From Dioscorea cayenensis subsp. rotundata (taxonomy: Eukaryota > Streptophyta > Magnoliopsida > Dioscoreales > Dioscoreaceae), in assembly GCF_009730915.1 (NCBI RefSeq), contig NC_052475.1, positions 2,728,001 through 2,792,000 on the forward strand: a stretch of 64,000 nt of DNA, in the 5' to 3' direction. The translations under genes and the position numbers were made by a program. The notes under the pieces are model-generated. The model worked only from the letters and a program-made list of their open reading frames with translations. It had not been told where the DNA came from and did no database searches. Numbering within the stretch: the first letter of the stretch is position 1; the number at the start of each line of letters is the position of its first letter. Below, one piece after another: positions 11,431-22,687 of the stretch.

Positions 11431-12040
11431 GTGATGTGGAATCTTTTTGTTTCATCCTTAGTTAATAAATTTCGTGTTTTGTGTTTCTCTCTTTTTATTA
11501 ATAAATCTAGTTTATTCAATTTTTTTAACATGTAACTCATATATGTAAATATCGACAATATCCACCATGATAATCCATTCCAATGCTTTTTTTTTTTAAA
11601 TTACTTAAATACACATTTTTATAAATATTTACTAAAATACATAAAAAGTATTATGTATAGTTTTTTTTTGTATTGTACTTTTTTATATAAAAAATTAGTA
11701 AGATTTAAACGTAAAATATTATATAAAAATCTCATTATAAAATTTAAATAGAATTACAAGAAAAAATTTAAATTAAAAAATTTATAAAGACTTAAACATA
11801 AAATATTATATAAAAAATTTATTATAAAATTTTTAAAAAACTGAAAAAGTATCCCGTGTAAAAAATACCAGGTACTTTTTACGTATTTTGGTAAATATTT
11901 ATAAAATTGCGCATTTAAGTAAATATTTTAAAAAAGTTAGTATATAAAAAAAAAACCAATTAAAAATCTTAAAGCTTAAAGAGAGACAGAGAGAGAGAGA
12001 GAGAGAGGCAGTGACCGCAGTCTCAGCTTTGGAGGAGAGC
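11431..12040. promoter_or_regulatory. upstream region of the TlyA-like gene, with a GA tract
   Basis: AT-rich DNA ending in a GA-repeat tract (about 11981-12007) within 60 bases of the predicted start codon. GA/CT tracts near the transcription start are frequent in plant core promoters and 5' leaders. No TATA box could be assigned with confidence. Confidence 0.4.
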
Positions 12041-15000
12041 ATGAGCGCCCCTATCTCGGGGGCCTTCGCCCTCTCCGCCTCCTTGGCCTCTCCGTTGTGC
12101 CGGCGTTTTCAGCGTATGGACACCTTTCTGCTCGTTTCTCTCCTTCTTTTCTGCAATCCCGCTTGTCCTCGTTGATGCATTGGGGCCTTTTTTTTTCGGT
12201 TTTTTTTCTTCTTTCATTTGTGCTATTTTTTTTGGTTAATTTTATGTGTTGATTTGATTTAATGTATGATTTGAAGTCGTAATTGTATAAAAAGATTCGA
12301 TTTTTGAAACTCATATAATGTTTAGGTTTTGTTTTTGGTTCAATTGTTTGATTTCGCTTCTTAATCTCGATTTCCTTTGATGGTCATCTTATTTTCTCTT
12401 GCCGATAAAGCTTGCAGTTTCCTTCTGTTTTTTTTTAAAGAAATATATTTGGTGTAAATTTGCCTGTTTTGTAGTTTTTAGGAAGTTATTTATGTGTTTT
12501 TGTGGTTCTGTAGTGAAATGGACCAGTTTCCTTCTGTTTTTTTTTTAAATAAATATATTTGGTGTAAATTTGCCTGTTTTGTAGTTTTTAGGAAGTTATT
12601 TATGTGTTTTTGTGGTTTTGTAGTGAAATGGACCAGTTTTCAAGCACACTCGTGTCGTGTGAGAGCGTTCTCAGCTGCAAAATCAGATAGAGTTCCTTTG
12701 CCGAAGAAGTATGTGTCACTTGTTAATTGCTATTCTCACTTCATTATCGCTGGAATTAATTTTTATGATGAATATGAGTTTCATGTTGTTTGGCTCTTGA
12801 TGGTATATGGGTAATGGATTATTATAGATATATATTATGGTTATGAACCTTATATGCAAATAGAAATGCGTGCTTAATATATGCAAAACTGAAACATGCT
12901 AATCGTTGAGATGAATGCAGCACCTTCTGACAAGTTTTGACTAGTTGAAAAAACAAAAAAAGCAGAAAAAGGAAAAAGATGACATCTTAATTGATCCTTT
13001 GATCACTAGAAAAAGAGAGTAAAGCTAGTTCAATTTCTGATATCTTTGTAATGTTTTCATTTCTGTTTGGCAATAAACACACTAATTTGATTGTAATTTA
13101 CAAGCGAAGTCTTCCTTATTTTCTCTTGAGGGTGTCTTTTTGTGCTAAGGTAGTATATAACTGATGTCATTAACTTATTATTATACAATTATGACTCTTT
13201 AGAAGAAAAACACCCATTTAGTGGGTTTCTTGGTACAGCAAAGTGCTCCTTATTTTCTTTTGAAGATGTCTTTTAGTTAATTTTATGTCATTATAACTGA
13301 TGTCTCCTGCATTTTTTTAGAAAAAGGAGGTTGGATGAGATATGCCTTGAAAGGTTTCAGCAATATAGCAGGACGTACATTCAGTCATGGATTCTGCAAG
13401 GTTAGTTTCAGTGTGAGCTTAATGCCTTTTTTTTCTTGCTGAATAGCGTGATTGGGTAGTGGAGATGTGATGCTTCATTCTATAGTATATATAATCATGT
13501 TTTGTCTTCTTCTCTCATGTCTTAGCTGGGGTGTGAGATAATTCTTTTATGAGACATCATGTACTTTGCAGTGAATTTGCATAATTTTTGTGTACTGTAG
13601 TCTAAGATGGTTTCTTGTGGACCAATGCTTGATCAAGATCATTGGCTTAATGGGGTTCATCTTGTTGCAATTTTTCATTACAAAGAACTAGCCAATATGG
13701 GTTATCTTTAAGGTGGTTGGAGGGAGTTTACAGCGGTTGTTTCCTGTCTTGTGTGCAGCCACTGAAAACTTACAGCACTCTAGCAGCCTAGCTTATATGT
13801 CACAGTACTGTTTACAATTGTTCATGTTGTTGCATGTCTGTTTGCCAATCTCTTCTGTCAAAGCTCTTGGATTATATCTATAATGTTTATACAGATACAA
13901 AAGCAGTTTGTGTGCATGTGCGTGTGTGAATATTATGCTTCATCCTTAGGGATAGAAGATGCAGCATATTTCCTTTGATCCTATCTTATTGTTACTTCAT
14001 TTGCAGGCAAAGTGCTTGTTGATGGAAGAGTTGTGAGCAAAGCTGGAACTCCTGTATCTGATAAATCAACTGTAGAAATAAAGGCTGAAATTCCAAAATA
14101 TGTATGTAGGTGATGTTTCTGGAAGAACCACCCATTTAGTTAGTTCGTTAAACTCTTTTTTTTTTCCACTTTTATGGTGTTCTCTTTTCAGAGTTTCTGT
14201 AGATATCATTATCTTGTGGAGAAAAAAATATGCTTTTGTTGCAGCTATGAATGCCTTGTGATGAGATTATGAAAAATTTCTCAGTTGTCCATTCTCTGCT
14301 TCATGTTCCTTAAATCCAGAGCAGGATATAAGTTAGAGGCTGCTATAGAACAACTTGGTGTCGATGTTGTTGGGAAAGTTGCACTTGATTCCGGATTGTC
14401 TACTGGAGGATTTACAGATTGTCTACTGCAGCATGGTGCATCATTTGTTTATGGTGTTGATGTGGGTTATGGACAGGTATGATTATTTCTATTCAAGACT
14501 CCCTGGTTAAACATCAGTTTATTTTAATATATTTCAATTGCTTCACTTATCAGCAGTTGCAAAGTACCACTGATTATATTCTCAGTATAATCTCACTAAT
14601 AAGCATACAAAATTCCGAGTTTTATTTTATTATTTATTTATTTATTATTAATTTTTTATCCCCAGTGAAACATTGTTCATTACTGATGTATGGGTCAGAG
14701 GCCGTATAGCAACCTATAAGAAGATATTATATGCCCTTTATATGTTATTTGTTTTTGTTACTCCAAGGTGTTTGGCTTTCTTTGAGGAATGCCTAAATGG
14801 AAAATTTTACCAGAATTAATATATGACTTTTACACTCTTGTGTAATTATGTCCAAGTTAGCGTGTTTAGTTGCTAGCCCTCTTCTTTATCAGGGATGATT
14901 TTGTATTGACTTTTAGGTGGCTGAAAAAATTCGTCGAGATGAACGTGTTTGTGTGGTTGAACGCACAAATTTAAGATATCTCTCTGCTCTACCGCAACAA

Positions 15001-16493
15001 GTTGACTTGGTGACTCTCGACCTGTCATTCATTTCTATTCTTTTGGTAAGCTCCCTTGATATCTTGTCATTTATACTTGTTTAATTTGCACCAAGGATTT
15101 TTATTGAAGTTAGCATTAATTTTGGTGCATAGATTTTATTTATAGAAATACATAATAATAGAATGCTGGATTTCCATGTTCTACAAATATTTTGTGTTAT
15201 TGTTGAATCTATTCAGGATTGAACAAGATCACCTTCTTTTTCTTTTTTGGTATCATCTTTGCATTCTCGTAACCTTATTTTAATTTGTTATATTTCAAGT
15301 ACAAGACCAGCTATTGTGTTTTTCTAAATTGTGTTTTTTCTCTTCATACATCTTTGGAAGTTGTAGGAACTTTTTTTCCATTGAGGCCTAGCTAGTTTTG
15401 CAGAATTTTGCCTGTTTTCTCCAATTTTTTTTTTACAGAACTTAAACAGATGTATACAACTCTCATGTTTACAACTATAGGTGATGCCTGCAGTGGTGAA
15501 AGTCATGAAGACAGAGTCAACATTAGTGACACTGGTTAAACCTCAATTTGAGGCTCATCGGTCCCAGGTTTGCAGTTTTGAATCTGCTTGTATTCTTGTG
15601 CAAGTTTATTGGTTTATAATGAGTATAAAAAAATAGAGCTTTTACCGGACTGTAATCAAACAGCATCACATCAAAAGCTCTTGAACTTTTTGCCTTGATA
15701 AATAGATTTATGGTTTAAGCCATCAATGCAAATTTCGACACTTATCCCCTTTGGGAGAGGACCAATTCTCTCCCCTGGTTAAAGCTGCTTAAATCTTGGA
15801 CAGGCTCACTTGTTTAGTACTTGCACTAATCTCTCTTAACTGTTCTTTAACTGTTTATTTGCTACTTTCCCTATTTATTCAGGTCGGAGGAGGTGGAATT
15901 GTAAGAGATCCACAAGTGCATCAAGAAGTATGTTTTCTCATTCAAAACTATGGAAAGAGCCTAAACAATTCCTTCTTGAAAACAAGAAATAAGATGTTTT
16001 AATGTGATCACACAGAAAACCAAGTCTTAATGAAGTAAATATCATTCCATTTTTTTTTTCCCGGGCCGGTTTCTTCTACCATGCAAATAACAATCTCTGT
16101 GCCTTGAAATATTGTCTTCAATAGATTGGGATATAATTATTTGCAATTGCTATGTAGTATCAATTCTTCTTGATAGGAGTTACTACTTACTAGTGGCTCC
16201 TAATGGCTTTCTATTTACTGCAGCTCTGTGTTATTACATTGGTCGAAACCTGAATGTTCATGATTTGATCTATCATATGTTTCGTGAAGAAATAGTAGGA
16301 AAGTTGTTAATCATATTTCTTTGTACTATTGATTCACTTCGATTTCTTCGTGCAGGTTCTTGATAGAATAATCAAAGGTGTTGAAGGTTTCGGCTTCCAA
16401 AACAAGGGGTGGATCGAATCCCCTCTCAAGGGCGCCGAAGGGAACACCGAGTTCCTGATTTGCTTTGTTAGAAACCCGGGAGAAGTGTCATGA
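12041..16493 (+). CDS. TlyA/FtsJ-like RNA methyltransferase, probably plastid-targeted
   Basis: TlyA-family proteins are S-adenosylmethionine-dependent 2'-O-methyltransferases of rRNA; bacterial members were first named haemolysins. Coding exons: 12041-12113, 12645-12708, 13321-13400, 14007-14109, 14320-14476, 14917-15045, 15481-15567, 15883-15927 and 16356-16493, giving 291 residues with phase kept throughout. The first 45 residues are Ser/Ala/Arg-rich with few acidic residues, like a plastid transit peptide. An S4 RNA-binding domain follows (about 46-98). The FtsJ-type domain starts near 107 with a glycine motif [11 protein letters not shown] (130-140), then LDLSFIS (Asp194) and LVKPQFE (Lys222), at positions expected for the catalytic Asp and Lys of this family. 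The C-terminus runs to a normal family length. The start is the first Met of the transit-like leader. Substrate in plants is inferred, not shown. Confidence 0.9.
12416..12635 (+). repeat. 109-bp tandem duplication at the end of intron 1
   Basis: Two adjacent, nearly identical copies (starting at 12416 and 12525) share TTTGGTGTAAATTTGCC and GTAGTGAAATGGACCAG. The second copy ends ten bases before exon 2, so the polypyrimidine and acceptor context of that exon exists in duplicate form. The few differences between copies suggest a recent duplication. Confidence 0.85.
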
Positions 16494-17137
16494 TCTTTTA
16501 CATGATGACTATATGTAAAACTACTGAATCATGAAAAATCACAAGCAGGATGGTCATAATTTTTTTGCCTTTGTGAGTGTACTACTGTCTTGTTGGTAAA
16601 TTTTGATGACTTATCAGTTTGTATTCTTATGGAAATTTAACAATGTGTACTCTATGAGAATTTTGTGTTTATGATGATGTTATTGTCCTCTAACATTTGT
16701 TTTTTATGTGAAATTTTAATTTTGAATTAAAGCATTGGAAGGGTATGACTTTTAGTTGTAAGTGATCCAATGGTTCTTAGATTATACCTATGTAAAAATG
16801 TGTTTTGATCCCTGAATATATATATATATATATATATTGTTTATTTTGAATTTATTTAACTTATACAAAAAAATCCATTCGTTATTATCCTGGTAAAATA
16901 AATAATTTTATTGAACATCCAGTCCACTTGAGCGGAACTTCCCATCAAAAGATAAGATTTATTTATTAAATCCACTAAAGTACCCAACTATGTGCGTAAT
17001 AAATTATTATTAAATAAACAAAAAAGGCAGCCCAATTACAATTCCGAAATCTTATTGGGGTTAAATGCAAAATTATCATGATAAATTAATGTTGCTTTTG
17101 AACTCGGCGCTTGGATCTCTGGAATGCGTGTTGCACT
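16494..17137. other. intergenic: 3' end of TlyA-like gene to start of nucleoside hydrolase gene
   Basis: Contains the 3' flank of the methyltransferase gene, an (AT)n microsatellite at about 16816-16837, and the upstream region of the nucleoside hydrolase. The two genes lie head-to-tail about 640 bases apart. No further gene was seen. Confidence 0.6.
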
Positions 17138-20100
17138 ATGGGAATGGTTGAGAAGAAGAAGATCATCATCGACACCGACCCTGGCGTTGGTGAGGAACCC
17201 TAACCCTAACCCTAACTTGGTTTGCTTGTTTATTGATTGATTTTGAATCTCGTGATGACTCTGTGGATTACTTTTCCAGATGATGCCATGGCGATCTTTG
17301 TGGCGCTGAGGTCGCCGGAGGTGGAGGTTATTGGGCTTACCACGATCTTCGGGAATGTTTACACTACTCTGGCCACCAGGAATGCTTTGCATCTGGTAAT
17401 AATTCTTTGTTGCTCTTGTTGGATTTGTGAGGGTTGGTGTTCTGTTGTTGTTTTTTCATGAATTCTTTCTTGTTCTTATTTGGAGTCTGGATGTATAATT
17501 GGAAGTAGGAGAGTGGAAAGGAGTTGAGATCACATCAAATTCATCTGTTGATTTTTGATAGAAGTATGAATTTTGCTTCTTGAGCATCAAAGAGGAAGAA
17601 AAAAAAGATCTTTTGATAGTATTCAATTAAGTACTAATAGAAAAAAAAAAAACTATTGGTGACTTCCTGAAGGCATGAATTTCCATATTATAATTTAACT
17701 TATTTATTGCTCTAGTTGGAGTGAAATACAGATTGGCATATGCATATGTGAATGTTTCTATATTACTATGTTGTTCCTTGGCTGAAGTATTACTGTGATG
17801 TTCTTTAGTTTTGATGTGTTATGGTGTTACCTCCTTGTTTCAATGACAATTGCAGTTGGAGTTTGCAGAGCGGACTGATATTCCAGTGGCTGAGGGTTCT
17901 CATGTAACCATCAATGTATGTATTTACTTTTGATTTTAATTTCCTGATGACTGTATGAATATTGTTTTTGTCTTAGAACCAGTATTTCCACTGAAGCATG
18001 ATAGGAAGCTAAAATTTGAACAACCTCAGTTGGGTAACTATTAATAATTCATATTTTCTTATATATGAATTGTTCATGAGTTCAAGCAACAAAGGGCTTT
18101 AGTACGAAATTTGTCTTTTAATTAGTTCTTTCAAGACAATGGTCCTGATTTTGCTGCTTCTAAAGTAGCATTCTTGGTTCTTTACATTCTTTGGTGGTAA
18201 CAAGAATTGGAGCCCATTCAGAAGTTTTGATGTGAGATGGAATGCAATGGTTCCTAATTTTTTTGATCTATGAGTGCTTGAGCTCATCTTCAAAGTGCCT
18301 CAAGCTATAGTAGTACATGATGGTACTGTTGCTCTTATTACATTGTGATTTAGAGTTTAGACACTCATGCCTGCTTAAGTTTATTTTCTATCACATATTC
18401 ATTTCTCATGTTTAGTTGCGCTGGCACTTCCACGGGCTTTCTTGTTAATGCAATCTAATCATTGGAGCCGAATTTATGCTTTCATTAATGAAATTCATGG
18501 ATGAGGATGACACCTTAAGCTAATTTGGTTTGTCCGTTTGTAAAGAAAACCACAAAGCTTCGGATAGCTGATTTTGTTCATGGAGCGGATGGTCTTGGAA
18601 ACCAGAACTTCCCTTCACCGAAGGGAAGGCAAATTGATCAGTCAGCTCCTGCTTTTCTTGTTGAGCAAGCAAATCTAAATCCCGGAAAGGTTACCCTTGT
18701 TGCGCTTGGCCCACTTACAAATATTGCCTTGGTAAGATTCTTCCTTGGTTGATCTCCTACTGTTTGAATGATTCTTTGACTAGTTGATGATCCCAACTTC
18801 TGTCTGATCTTGGAGCAGGCAATTCAACTTGATCCAGAGTTCTCAAAAAAGATAGGGCAAATTGTTGTCCTTGGTGGTGCATTTTTAGTTAATGGAAATG
18901 TTAATCCGGCTGCAGAGGCTAATGTATGTCTTCTCTAGATACGGTGGCCCTTTTTAATATATTATTTTTTACGCATTTCTTACATAAATCATGGTTATTC
19001 TTTATGGAAAATATCCTATTAGCTTAATTTTTTTTATCTGTTACTGATGATAGGTGAAATTGAATGGCAAGCTGTGGATGAAGTTTATCTAATTCAAAAG
19101 TTCAAAATCTGTTTAGACAGGTCTAAAACATTGTTATAAATGGAATTAATTTCAAGAAATATTATTTGTTTAATAAATTACATTCACTTAGAAAAAAAAA
19201 ATAAAAATAAGAAAAGAAGTAAAAATGAAATCCTTGGTATTTGAAAGAGAAAATTCCCTCAAAAGTTTGGCAAGCAAAGAAGAAAGAACAACTCATTATT
19301 TTTAGGAACTTATTTTCTAGTCGCACTAATATAGAGCCATGTAGTAGTTCTTGTAGATGCTGCCAGGGACTTTTAACCACATATCATGTTTTCTTATCCT
19401 TTTCATATACAACCTTTATTAGCCGTGGGGTACAAATGTTTAATGACTATTATTATTTTGAAGTTATTTATTTATTTTTTTTTCCAATTATGCAATGATA
19501 GATAAATCTTTAGAAATGATAAACTTTTAACCGTATGTCTGATGGATGGGTTAGGCATGATCAAACTTGTAAAACAACAAGAAGTGTCAAATGATCAATA
19601 AGCCAAAAGAGAGTCCGGGTTGCTTTTAGTTCTTAAAACGCTTGTTTCTATGAAGCTGATAAGACTACGCTTAACTAACACAATCGTAAACTTAGCCAGT
19701 GGTTCTTACAAGCAACAGGATGTATCTTGGTGGCAGAAATACTTCCCTTGCTTTTCTACATTAAACTTGGTATTATATCTTATACTACTCTTTAAACTTT
19801 AAAGAACAAAATGACTTGTCAAACCTTACTTCATTTGCATATCACTTGCTTGTGGATGTCAAAATTAGTCTTAGTTTTTATGGTGCTCTCAAGTATCAAC
19901 CCATGTAAGTTCTGACTCAGCATAAATATTGCAAGACACTAATATCATTGGCTCATCACCCACTTTTGCATGTAAAAACTAGTTTCTATTTTCTAGTCTT
20001 TACCCATCTAAGTTCTACTCAACATAAATATTGCAAGAGGAAAGCATTTTTTAAACTGTTGTTCCTTACATATGCGCAGTCTAGATGAGGGAATATTTAA

Positions 20101-21912
20101 ACTAGAGTTGTCTTGGTTCAAAGCAATTTACGTTAAAAATAACACTCTGATTTTTTGTAGGCCTGTTAGTCTATTGTGCCATTATATTTAATTGAACTGC
20201 ATATTATTGTCTTATCAAAAGATGATTTTATCAACATATTGTTGTTTGTTTGCTTAAATGGATATACAGATCTTTGGTGACCCAGAGGCTGCTGACATGG
20301 TGTTCACCAGTGGTGCTGATGTGCTAGCTGTGGGCTTAAATGTTACACACCAAGTTCTTCTGACAGGTACCCTGATCATATTTCACAGAAATTATGAGGC
20401 TTTCTCTCTAGCACATAGTTTTGGTATCTGAATTTGAAATACTATATCCTTGCTTGGAACTAACTTGTCTACAGTTATTTATTATTATGTCTCGTTCCAT
20501 ACTGAGTAATGATAATATAGTTGTGATGACTATTTGGAATCAATCTGGAAGTTGTTTCAAACTTGTGAAGAACATGTGTCTTGTCTCCACATAATATCGA
20601 TATAAGACCTTAATTGGATTGAAACTTTTCTATAAATGGAGTTATTAAACCCAAATGTGATGATTGTTATAAATCCCAGATGTGAGTTCTGCTGCATGAA
20701 GAGAGAAAGCTGATTTCAAGTTAACTACGAATTAAATGTATTATTGTTGAGGATGCCATTTGACAACTATTGCCTTACAACTAATTTTACTGCTAGTAGT
20801 TGGATACTTAAAAATCTGTTTGAAAATAATATCTTTGCCCACCCTTCATCTTTGCGTTATCTGAAGCGTTGTTGTTGACAAACTTTCGTGCTTGTTCATT
20901 TTATGGTCTGCAAAAACTATTGCTTTGTGTAACATATAATCAAATTTTTTAAGCGAAATGGTTTTCTGTAGTGTGCCATGAGATTCAAAGGTCTATTCAG
21001 TACGAGATATCATTTAATTTTGTTATTATAAAACTCAAAAATATCAACCTTCATAGAGGAATTTGTGTTTCACAGAATAACCTTTTCCTGACTTGCTAGG
21101 CAATTCCGAAGTCTCTATTCTATAACTAGCATACTTATGTTTAACATCATTCAAGCTGAGTATACACATTGCAGATGCTGATCGTGACACACTTGCACAA
21201 TCTGGCCGGAAGTTTGGTCAATACATGTCCAAGATTTTAGGATTCTATTACTCATACCACCATGATTCCTATGGAGTGCAAGGTTTGCACTAGAAAATGT
21301 TTGCGACAAGTAAGAAGTTAGCAAACATTCATCCTATTTATATCATGTCATTTGGTGGATGCAGGTGTTTACCTTCATGACCCAACAACTCTTCTTGCTG
21401 CTGTTAATCCATCATTATTAACTTATACAGAGGGGGTTGTACGAGTTCAGACAACCGGCATCATGAGAGGACTCACAATGTTTCATAACAGCAATAGAAG
21501 GTTAGAGAATTTCATATAGTATGCTTATTTTTGTCTAATTTCTACCTTTTATGGTATGGGCATCATGATTCTTTTATCAATGTTTAAAAGTAGCTTTAAA
21601 TTGCCCACCTCATATAAGATAATAGATTTCTTAAACTTTCTCCGGCTAAAGTGAGATTATTGCAGATGGTACCCTATTAAAGTTGGAACAAATACTCTAG
21701 AATATTGACTACCGATGATTTAGTATCAAATTAAAGCTTTTCGCTTTCTAAAACTATAGCTTTCTGCTTTTCTTTACTCACCCCACTTTCATCGACCATC
21801 CAGGTTTGAAGAACTAACCGAATGGTCTAATAAACCAATAGTTAAAGTTGCTGTCACAGTTGATGCAGCCGCGGTTGTCAAGCTGGTTATGGAAAGACTG
21901 ATGAACTCGTAA
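17138..21912 (+). CDS. uridine/inosine-type nucleoside hydrolase
   Basis: Nucleoside hydrolases split the N-glycosidic bond of uridine, inosine or xanthosine to release base and ribose; plant members act in salvage and catabolism, mostly in the cytosol. Exons: 17138-17189, 17280-17395, 17856-17915, 18546-18731, 18819-18923, 20270-20366, 21175-21282, 21365-21500 and 21804-21912, giving 322 residues with phase intact. The signature DTDPGVDDA (12-20) supplies calcium and ribose ligands. ADFVHGADGLGN (central), VLGGAFLVNGNVNPAAEAN and the late HDP motif (His246, Asp247), matching the family calcium-site Asp, are all present. No signal peptide is seen. A second Met two codons downstream is an alternative start. 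Similarity to plant uridine nucleosidase (URH-type) is strong, but URH1 and URH2 types cannot be separated by eye. Confidence 0.93.
17196..17216 (+). repeat. telomere-like AACCCT repeats just inside intron 1
   Basis: Three copies of AACCCT in a row begin six bases after the exon 1 donor of the nucleoside hydrolase gene. The unit is the TTAGGG type rather than the usual plant TTTAGGG. It may act as a telobox-like regulatory site, or it may be a chance interstitial repeat. Confidence 0.6.
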
Positions 21913-22687
21913 GACCGACATTATTTATCATTGATACGAGCTGAGTTATCTTCGAACTCTCCTCGCACTTATGTTGGTGGAAAATGCTTATTGTCAGGCT
22001 AAACTCATTGCACTGGGCATTAGTTAAAAGTTATAACCAATGCTGGCTATGTAATCTTCAGACTTCACTTGCATAAAATGCTGTATAATGTAATTTTAAT
22101 TGATAATGTTGGATAAACATATAACTGCATCTGATTTAATAACCCAAAGTTGGAATTCTAATTTTGATTTTATGTTTTTTTTTTTAATTTTATTTGATTG
22201 TATATTTGCCACTCAGGTTTACATATACTTTCAATGATTAAATCAAATCATTTACCTACCTCTCCCCTAGTTTACATTTTCTTGAATTATAATTGAAGAT
22301 AAAAACAAGAAAAATTAAAAAGAAATAAAGGGTGATATATAAGTGATAACCAATCCTAGACCGACAAATAATAGCATTGGGTTTTCTGTCCACTCACAGA
22401 CTGCCACGTACACAGATCACTAAATCTTTCCCGTACTCCATCCCACCATAACTGTCTGAAGAGCGCTCAATTCATTGAATGGCATTGCTGACATAAACGT
22501 AATATTTACTAAAATTTAAGGGCTTTTCCGTCATTTTAACTTCACTGGAGAATCACCCTATAAATTGGACTTCCCTTCGATCCCGTGAAATCTCGAGAAT
22601 TACCCCTCCGCTATTCTCCGCCCTGTTGGGGCTTTTCTATCTATCAAATCATCTCAAAACCCTAACCCTATTTTTCCCCTCCGATCA
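21913..22687. other. intergenic: nucleoside hydrolase 3' end and LARP6 upstream region
   Basis: Left part is the 3' flank of the nucleoside hydrolase. The right part becomes less AT-rich and holds the probable LARP6 promoter and leader, with a CCTATAAATTGG TATA-like box near 22556-22567 and a telobox-like AAAACCCTAACCC at about 22657-22669. No separate gene was seen. Confidence 0.55.
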
